Virus record (IMG/VR): IMGVR_UViG_3300028840_000749
Coordinates: 1 to 21,735 of that record
DNA: 21,735 nt
Origin: a virus
Strand: one strand, 5' to 3'
The notes below the pieces were generated by a model. It made no database searches and was not told the origin of the DNA. It saw nothing but the letters and a program-made list of their open reading frames with translations. Both the position numbers and the translations under genes were made by a program. Below, piece by piece: positions 13,254 to 19,614 of the stretch; positions within the stretch are counted from its first letter, which is position 1, and each line of letters opens with the position of its first letter.

Positions 13254-15206
13254 ATGGCAGCTTTTCAAGTCCCGGTAATTTTTAGCGCTATTGACAAAAT
13301 GAGCGCACCGATTCGACGAATGCAAGGCGCAACGCGTGGCTTTGCTAATACCGTTGGAGTTGCTGAAGCTAAAGTTGTAAGGGGTTTCCGTTCAATGACC
13401 CGCGCCGTTGGTCAATTCGGTATTGCTTTAGGCGCTACGGCGCTTATAATGATAGGCGGTAATGCAATAGGTATATTTAAAGACTTCGAGCAAGCCAACG
13501 CCAATTTGGCGGCGGTAATGCAAAAAACCGTTGGCGAAACGCAAGCGCTACAAAATAGCGCTAAAACTTTAGGGGCAACGACTTCGTTTACCGCTTCTGA
13601 AGTCGTCGCGCTTCAAACTTCTTATGCGAAGCTTGGATTCGTTGAAGACCAAATTTTAAATATGACCGCGTCAACGCTTGCACTTGCAGCGGCGACCGGT
13701 ACGGACTTGGACCAAGCAGCCACGCAAGTAGGGGCCGCGCTTAATGCGTTTGGCCTAAAATCGACCGAAGCGGCACGGGTTGCGGACGTTTTCGCTCTTG
13801 CTTCAAGTAAGACGGCTTTAGATATGGAAAAATTGGCCGGCTCCATGGATAAAGTGGCGCCGGTAGCTAAACAATTTGGTTTTGGAATTGAAGATTCAAC
13901 GGCTTTACTTGGAAAATTAGTCGATGCCGGCTTTGATGCTTCAACGGCCGGAACGGCAACCAAAAATATTATGCTTAATATGGCGGACGCAAACGGAAAA
14001 CTTGCGAAAGCTTTAGGCGGTCCGGTTACGTCGCTCGAAGACATGACGCAAGGAATGATTGCGTTAAGGGAAAAAGGTATTGACTTGACGACAATGCTTG
14101 ATTTAACCGACAAACGAAGCGTTGCGGCTTTTGCGACGTTCTTAGAAGGTTCTGAAAGCTTGGTTGTACTTTCCGACGCTTTAAAAAATGCCGCCGGCGC
14201 TGCGCAAGGTATGGCGGACAAACAACTTGATACGCTTGAAGGTAGTTTGATAAAATTAAGTTCAGCTTACGAAGGATTTATTTTAAGCATGGAAGACGGA
14301 ACCGGGCCTTTTGCAAAAACGTTGCGTTTAACGGTTGACGTTGCGGCGGCTATTTTGTCAATGGCTGCGGGAGTAGAGCAAGCGAACGGGCCGTTAACAG
14401 AACGCGCGACACTTGTTAAAGAATTAGCCGGTAAAACGTTATTAGTTTTAAAAATTATTAAATGGACTATTGCGGCTTATATAGGGCTTAAAGTTGTCAT
14501 GGCGGCCGTTACCGCTGCGACTTGGTTATATAATACCGCACAAGCTTTAAGTTTAGCTTTTCAAGGTAAAACGCTTTTATTTCTCAAAGGAAATACCGCG
14601 GCAATGGTAATTTATAAGATTGCAATGTTTGCCGTTACGGCCGCAACTTGGCTTTGGAATACTGCGCAAGCAGCTTTAAATATTGTTATGACGGCCAACC
14701 CAATAGGTTTAATTATCGCAGCAATAGCGCTTTTAATTGGACTTGTTACCGCGGTTGTTGTTAAATATAAAGATTGGGGCGCAGCTATTACGCTTTTAAT
14801 GGGTCCGCTTGGAATGATTATAAACTTAGTTATGAGTTTCGCGCGCCATTGGGACAGTATAACAGAAGCGTTTTCAAGTGGGGGAATTTTAGCCGGCTTA
14901 AAAAGAATTGGATTAGTTTTATTTGATGCTATTTTAATGCCGTTGCAACAAATGCTTGAATTGCTTTCAAACCTTCCGGGAATTGGTGACTTAGCCGCAG
15001 ACGGTGCCGCAGCAATTGAAGGGCTTCGCGCAAACTTAGATTTAATTAACCCGGAAGCAGATAAAGCCGGGGCGCAAGTGGATAGAGAAGAGCGCGTTGA
15101 ACAACAAAAACTTGATATAAATATTAATAATAAGTCGGGCGGACAAGCGGACGTTGAAAGCTCCGGAGATATTACGCCGACAATAACGCCAACTTTTGCT
15201 TTTTAA
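13254..15206 (+). CDS. Tail tape measure protein (TP901-type)
   Basis: The 650-residue product starts four bases after the frameshift extension ends. Residues 70-265 match the conserved TP901-type core: FEQANANLAAVMQKT, TLGATTSFTASEVVALQTSYAKLGF, AATGTDLDQAATQVGAALNAFGL, ASSKTALDMEKLAGSMDKVAPVAKQFG and DASTAGTATKNIMLNMAD. Hydrophobic segments follow at about 40-60, 395-435, 455-475 and 480-510, probably the parts that enter the host membrane. Two near-identical blocks (AVTAATWL-Y/W-NTAQA) recur 42 residues apart. The protein sets tail length; at 650 residues it implies a short to medium tail. The C-terminus is polar and Asn/Thr-rich. Family call is firm. Confidence 0.92.
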   Translation: MAAFQVPVIFSAIDKMSAPIRRMQGATRGFANTVGVAEAKVVRGFRSMTRAVGQFGIALGATALIMIGGNAIGIFKDFEQANANLAAVMQKTVGETQALQNSAKTLGATTSFTASEVVALQTSYAKLGFVEDQILNMTASTLALAAATGTDLDQAATQVGAALNAFGLKSTEAARVADVFALASSKTALDMEKLAGSMDKVAPVAKQFGFGIEDSTALLGKLVDAGFDASTAGTATKNIMLNMADANGKLAKALGGPVTSLEDMTQGMIALREKGIDLTTMLDLTDKRSVAAFATFLEGSESLVVLSDALKNAAGAAQGMADKQLDTLEGSLIKLSSAYEGFILSMEDGTGPFAKTLRLTVDVAAAILSMAAGVEQANGPLTERATLVKELAGKTLLVLKIIKWTIAAYIGLKVVMAAVTAATWLYNTAQALSLAFQGKTLLFLKGNTAAMVIYKIAMFAVTAATWLWNTAQAALNIVMTANPIGLIIAAIALLIGLVTAVVVKYKDWGAAITLLMGPLGMIINLVMSFARHWDSITEAFSSGGILAGLKRIGLVLFDAILMPLQQMLELLSNLPGIGDLAADGAAAIEGLRANLDLINPEADKAGAQVDREERVEQQKLDININNKSGGQADVESSGDITPTITPTFAF

Positions 15207-15208
15207 TT

Positions 15209-15679
15209 ATGGATATAGCTTTAAAATCAACGGGAAACGGCGGCGACTTTATACTTTCGGGCAATGACATTGAAAGCACTTCAAGCCTTTACAATCAAGT
15301 TTATCTTGCTTTGTTTGGTGGTAACGTCGAAGATTCAACAAAACGGAATTATGCAGCCGGTGAAGAGCGCCTTGACTATTGGGCTAATTCTTTGCTTTAT
15401 GAAAACAAACCAATTGAGCAATTTAATAGCAGTACAGAAAGAGAATTAAAAAACGTATCTTTGACGAGCGCCGGAATTATAAGAATTGAACAAGCCGTTA
15501 AAGTTGATTTATCTTTTATTTCGGAGCTTGGAAATTATGAAGTTGAAGTTTCTTTTTTAGAAAACAATCAACTTTCAATTGAAGTTAAACTTTTGGAACC
15601 AAGCGGCGAAAAGTCGCAAGCTTTGAATTTCATTTGGGACGCTTCGCGAAATGAAGTAATTAATACAGAAATAATTTAA
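15209..15679 (+). CDS. Baseplate protein, Mu gp46 / T4 gp25-like
   Basis: The 156-residue product opens with MDIALKSTGNGGDFILSGNDIE and has ALFGGNVEDSTK, EERLDYWANSLL, EQFNSSTERELKNV and IIRIEQAVKVDLSF. This order (GGDF, an LFGGN loop, WWGN-like text, NSSTERxL, IExAVKxDL) agrees with Mu gp46-type proteins, which do the job of T4 gp25 at the start of the sheath in the baseplate wedge. It is followed six bases later by a gp47/J-like gene, the canonical pairing. Length is near Mu gp46. It starts two bases after the tape measure, so the usual genes for tail hub and spike are not between. Confidence 0.78.
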   Translation: MDIALKSTGNGGDFILSGNDIESTSSLYNQVYLALFGGNVEDSTKRNYAAGEERLDYWANSLLYENKPIEQFNSSTERELKNVSLTSAGIIRIEQAVKVDLSFISELGNYEVEVSFLENNQLSIEVKLLEPSGEKSQALNFIWDASRNEVINTEII

Positions 15680-15684
15680 AAAAA

Positions 15685-16857
15685 ATGGCCGTTCAAATTC
15701 CAACGATAAAAGAACTTTACAATTCGATTTTAAACGATTTAAACACGGAATTAAATATTACAATTCCGTTTTTCGGCAAAAATATTTTACGGGCAATTGC
15801 AAGCGTTCAAGCTGCGAAACTTAAAATATATTATTATTTCACCGCTGAAGTACAAAAAAACGTTTTTCCGGACCAAGCAGATAGCGAAATAAACGGGGGG
15901 ACCCTTGAAAGGTTTGGGCTTGTAAAGCTTGGAAGAAGCCGTTTCCCGGCGGTTGCTGCAATTTATCAAGTTGTTGTTTTTGGTGACGCGGGGGCAGTAA
16001 TAAAGGCAAGTCAAACTTTTAAAAGTAATGACGATTCGGCGAACCCCGGACAACTTTTTATTTTAGATAATGAATATACTTTAACCGGTATTACTGACAA
16101 TATCCAATTGCGCGCGCTTGAAGGCGGGACCGTAAGCGAATTATCAATTAGCGATAATTTAACGGCTACGTCACCGCTTTTAAATATAAATGACGAAGTA
16201 ACCGTTAATTTAGTTGTAAACACGCCAACGGACGCCGAAACAACGGAGCAATACAGAAGTAAAATTTTAGAATCGTACCGTTTAGAGCCACAAGGCGGGG
16301 CGGCTTCAGATTATAGACTTTGGGCCGCGGACGCGGTCGGAGTTCGAACCGTTTACCCTTATGCGGTTACGGCAACAAGTAACACAATTGACGTTTACGT
16401 TGAAAGCGCAAGCGCTCCGGGTACCGCTCCGGTCGATATGCTTGCAGACGTTGCGGCGGTTATAGAGCAAGACCCGGACACAACAAAGCCGTTAAACGAA
16501 AGGGGGCGCCGTCCGCTTGGAATTTTGCAAGTAAATACCGTTTCGGTCATTCTTTTAGATATTGACATTACAATTACGGGATTAGCTACAAACGACGCGG
16601 AAACACAAAGCACAATTTTAAACGCTTTAACGGAATATTTAAAAACGGTTCGGCCATTTATTGCCGGGGCCGACGCGCTTAATTTAAAGAATGATATTTT
16701 AACCGTCGGAAAGCTTTCTTTAGTTGTTCAAGATGCTATCGGATTGGGTAATTATTTTAATTCGTTAAGTTTTACAGTTGATGGCAACCCAATAACTTCA
16801 AGTTTTCTTTTTAACAACGGTAATATTCCGCTTATTAATACAATAACTTACGTATAA
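15685..16857 (+). CDS. Baseplate protein J (Mu gp47 / T4 gp6-like)
   Basis: The 390-residue product is of Mu gp47 size (360). Its landmarks fit baseplate J: IPTIKELYNSILNDLN at the N-terminus, an A-x-x-Q/K helix (ILRAIASVQAAKLKIYYYF), NGGTLERFGLVKLGRSRFPA for the tsLerwG pattern, VIKASQTFKSND (the gtvi.ag strand), GGTVSELSISDNLT, TDAETTEQYRSKILESYRLEPQGGAASDYRLWAADA (the wedge core, about 180-215), and GVRTVYPYA. J-type proteins form the wedge around the hub. It begins five bases after the gp46-like stop. The typical next gene, tail protein I, is absent; a large fibre follows two bases later. Confidence 0.9.
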   Translation: MAVQIPTIKELYNSILNDLNTELNITIPFFGKNILRAIASVQAAKLKIYYYFTAEVQKNVFPDQADSEINGGTLERFGLVKLGRSRFPAVAAIYQVVVFGDAGAVIKASQTFKSNDDSANPGQLFILDNEYTLTGITDNIQLRALEGGTVSELSISDNLTATSPLLNINDEVTVNLVVNTPTDAETTEQYRSKILESYRLEPQGGAASDYRLWAADAVGVRTVYPYAVTATSNTIDVYVESASAPGTAPVDMLADVAAVIEQDPDTTKPLNERGRRPLGILQVNTVSVILLDIDITITGLATNDAETQSTILNALTEYLKTVRPFIAGADALNLKNDILTVGKLSLVVQDAIGLGNYFNSLSFTVDGNPITSSFLFNNGNIPLINTITYV

Positions 16858-16858
16858 T

Positions 16859-18796
16859 ATGGCCGACAAGATTTTACCTTTTGATACTATTTTGACGCCT
16901 TCGGGTCGGGAGATTAATATAAAATCAAGTTGGGAATATTCCGAAGTTGAAATTGTAGTTGATAAAGACACGGAAATTACTATAAAAAGCAATTTACCGG
17001 CCGTCACGCAAGATATTATTGTTGAATGGGCGGACAACTCCGAATTTGATTTTGGAGTTGAAAACGGCGGCCTTTTAGCTTTTGTTAAAAGTTACGGTTC
17101 GCCTTTTTCCGGAAGTATTTATTTATTGGGTAAAGAAAATTTAAACGTTATAACGTACATTGAATTTGAAAACGGACTTACTAAAATTGATTATAATCAA
17201 ATTTCAAACGCGCCGTTAACCGATTTAATTATTGGTGAAAAAAGCGCGGTAAATGGAAACGTTTCGAATTTACCGGCAACAATTGAATTTATCGACGACC
17301 AAGGAATTAGCGAAATAACAAATTATACGGGCTTTGTTTTTGCTCCCGGAATGCGTCGTTTACGATTGCGGCCAATTTTTCCGTTTTTCCTTTTTTCCGG
17401 ATTAGTGGACCAACTTTTAATTGATGCTTCTTTAACAACTTGGCAGCCCGGCGCAATTATTGATTTGGCCGGATATAACGCACCAAGAACGGCGGCTTCA
17501 GACCAAGCCGTTATTGATTTACAAGCGCAAGGCGTCACGGTAACGGTAAATTCTACAAATCAAAACAATGATTATTACATGTATAATAATCAATTTGACA
17601 ATTTAAATACCGCAAGCGAATTGCAGCTTGCCGCGGGTTCTTATATTGATTTAACGACAACAAGCGCCCAACCAATTGAGTTAAACGGGCCTTGGTTTTT
17701 TCAATGGGTAAATAATAATATTACCGGACCGCAAATTTTATTTGGCGGCACAAGTACGGATTATGAAATTAAAATAAATGGGGCCGGAATTGTAAGCGTA
17801 AACGCACAAGACGGGGTTTATACTCCGGTTTCTTTTACTTACGCATTATTGCCAAATAAAGTTTATACTTTACAAAGCGACGGGGCAAGCCGTTTTATTT
17901 TATTTGAAAACGGTTCCGAAGTTGATAATATAGCGGCCGGCTCAAATATTCCGGTATTTTTTAGAACTTCTTTTATTGGGTTTTCTACTCCGATAGGACC
18001 AACTTTAAATTTAATGGCTTACGCTTCGCTTGGAGTGAATGGCGTTAAGTTGCACGAATATTTATTTAATGAAAGTAGCGGCTTAAATATTTATGATTCA
18101 ATTGGCGGGTTTCATGCTACTTTGGAAGGCGGCGCGGAAATTTGGAATTTAGGTAAAAATACGCCAATTCAAGCCGGCACGCAAATAGCTTTAAATAGTT
18201 GGAATAATACCGGCGGGGTAATTATTCCGGAAAACAAAAATAATTTAGGTTTTGACGTTTTAGGCGCCGCAATTACGCGGCCAAGTATTGAGGGGAAATA
18301 CAACTTTCCGGGATTGGTAAATAATGGTTTTAATGCTACAAATTTTTTAGATAGAAGCACACGCGGGACTGATATTTATTTAATGAATTATCAAGCTTTT
18401 TTAACTCCCGGAATGTTTATTTGCGGGGACGACATTTATAGTCATTCAATAGATAATACCGGGGTTTGTACTTTTAATTTTGGCGGCGGTTCTTTTTCAG
18501 TTCCGGCGGCACAACTTCAAGCGGGAGTTACTTATATGATTATTTTCATGGTTGACGGCGGCGGTGGTGGTGAATTTATACTTGCAGATTATGACAACGC
18601 GCCGCAAAGTGTAGGAACCGGCGCAGTAGGTCCGGGAGCCGTTGCGGTTCAAACTATGAGTTACGGAAATGTTTTAGTTGACCCGGCGCCAAATAAAAAT
18701 TTCGACGGTTATATTAGTAATGCGGTACACTTTCCGAGGGATTTAAACGCGCAAGAAATACTTCAAGCTTGGTATTATTACAAGCGATTTTTTTAA
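16859..18796 (+). CDS. Large tail fibre / receptor-binding protein with lectin-like domains
   Basis: The 645-residue product starts one base after the J stop. An N-terminal beta domain (1-130) is followed by a leucine-rich-like stretch (about 160-231) with LLIDASLTTW, IIDLAGYNAPRTAAS and AVIDLQAQGVTVTVN, a layout seen in Bacteroidota surface and phage proteins. Two concanavalin-A/laminin-G-like regions seem present: about 255-370 (YIDLTTTSAQPIELNGPW, VYTLQSDGASRFILFENGSEV), and about 405-645 (YDSIGGFHATLEGGAEIW, then the jelly-roll end FDGYISNAVHFPRDLNAQEI). Such lectin domains bind sugars, so a role in host recognition is inferred. The final segment YYYKRFF may act as a tip. The domain names are by pattern. 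Confidence 0.65.
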   Translation: MADKILPFDTILTPSGREINIKSSWEYSEVEIVVDKDTEITIKSNLPAVTQDIIVEWADNSEFDFGVENGGLLAFVKSYGSPFSGSIYLLGKENLNVITYIEFENGLTKIDYNQISNAPLTDLIIGEKSAVNGNVSNLPATIEFIDDQGISEITNYTGFVFAPGMRRLRLRPIFPFFLFSGLVDQLLIDASLTTWQPGAIIDLAGYNAPRTAASDQAVIDLQAQGVTVTVNSTNQNNDYYMYNNQFDNLNTASELQLAAGSYIDLTTTSAQPIELNGPWFFQWVNNNITGPQILFGGTSTDYEIKINGAGIVSVNAQDGVYTPVSFTYALLPNKVYTLQSDGASRFILFENGSEVDNIAAGSNIPVFFRTSFIGFSTPIGPTLNLMAYASLGVNGVKLHEYLFNESSGLNIYDSIGGFHATLEGGAEIWNLGKNTPIQAGTQIALNSWNNTGGVIIPENKNNLGFDVLGAAITRPSIEGKYNFPGLVNNGFNATNFLDRSTRGTDIYLMNYQAFLTPGMFICGDDIYSHSIDNTGVCTFNFGGGSFSVPAAQLQAGVTYMIIFMVDGGGGGEFILADYDNAPQSVGTGAVGPGAVAVQTMSYGNVLVDPAPNKNFDGYISNAVHFPRDLNAQEILQAWYYYKRFF

Positions 18797-18805
18797 TTTA
18801 GCAGA

Positions 18806-19276
18806 ATGAAGCAAAAAATTATAAAAATTTGGGATTGGTTTTATAAAATTGCGGGTCAATATTTAAAAACAATTGTTTTTATTAGTTCAATTTCAACGGC
18901 GGCTTGGTGGGGTTTTGGTCCGCGCATTATGATAGAAGTAAACGGCGCTTTCGATTCTATTCTTACGCCTAAATTAGAAAAAAGGGATTCGATTCGAGAT
19001 ATTCAACGAAACGTTGAAATTTACACTATGTTTTTAAAAGCTTTAACCGATACAACTTTTTTAAACAAGGTTGAAGTTATAATTGAAACGACAACGGACA
19101 AAGTCGTTGATAAAAAGTTAACCGGCGTAATGCGTCGCGAAATGGTTTTAAAAATAAAAGAAATGGTAAAAGATACGGTTTGGATTATTAACGCAAATAC
19201 CGGCAACGAAATTGGTTATGATGTTTATCATTTTTACAACGGGGGCGTTATTAAAGTAGCAGAAAAAAGATTTTAA
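18806..19276 (+). CDS. Membrane-anchored hypothetical protein (156 aa)
   Basis: A basic N-terminus (KQKIIKIWDWFYK) leads into one hydrophobic segment at about residues 18-38 (QYLKTIVFISSISTAAWWGFG), followed by a long charged domain rich in coiled-coil-like helices (IRDIQRNVEIYTMF, DKVVDKKLTGVMRREMVLKIKEMVKD). This looks like a single-pass inner-membrane protein whose bulk could face the periplasm. Lysis proteins and phage membrane adaptors have such architecture. No known family was recognised. It lies between two fibre genes, with only nine bases from the preceding gene and 35 before the next, so it is part of the late unit. Confidence 0.55.
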   Translation: MKQKIIKIWDWFYKIAGQYLKTIVFISSISTAAWWGFGPRIMIEVNGAFDSILTPKLEKRDSIRDIQRNVEIYTMFLKALTDTTFLNKVEVIIETTTDKVVDKKLTGVMRREMVLKIKEMVKDTVWIINANTGNEIGYDVYHFYNGGVIKVAEKRF

Positions 19277-19311
19277 CCTATAATAAATATTTAACCTTTA
19301 AAAAAAATAAA

Positions 19312-19605
19312 ATGATGTTTGACACAATGCCGGTTTACCTTGGTTATTTGATACTCGTCGCTTTGATAGTCGATATATCCCTACATTGGCCGACGCCGCG
19401 CAAAGTATTAGAATACGAAAATAAAAGCTTACGAGAAGAAGCAACGCAAAACAATATATATATTAACGATTTACAAAAGAACGTTAAAAGGATGCGAGAT
19501 AAAGAGCTTAGAAGAGATAAAGAAATGAGAGATTTGGAACAAATAGTTACAATCTTGGCAGAAGCGCAAGGAATAAAAGATTGGAAAAAATTATTAAAAA
19601 AATAA
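19312..19605 (+). CDS. Small membrane protein with coiled-coil tail (97 aa; spanin-like architecture)
   Basis: Two ATGs (19312, 19315) begin the frame; either fits, and I keep the first. A hydrophobic segment (about residues 8-24, YLGYLILVALIVDISLHW) anchors the N-terminus. Residues 35-85 form a charged, heptad-like coiled coil (VLEYENKSLREEATQNN, NDLQKNVKRMRDKELRRDKEMRDLEQIV). An N-terminal membrane helix plus periplasmic coiled coil is the layout of inner-membrane spanins (lambda Rz), but no outer-membrane lipoprotein partner is seen in another frame. The role as lysis factor is speculation. The leader before it is AT-rich with no clear -7 box. Confidence 0.55.
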   Translation: MMFDTMPVYLGYLILVALIVDISLHWPTPRKVLEYENKSLREEATQNNIYINDLQKNVKRMRDKELRRDKEMRDLEQIVTILAEAQGIKDWKKLLKK

Positions 19606-19614
19606 TTTAAAGAT

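Noticed and set aside
13622-14221. A 199-codon minus-strand open frame
   Set aside because: It is antisense to the most conserved part of the tape measure and arises from its codon bias; Ser/Ala-rich translation with no domain.
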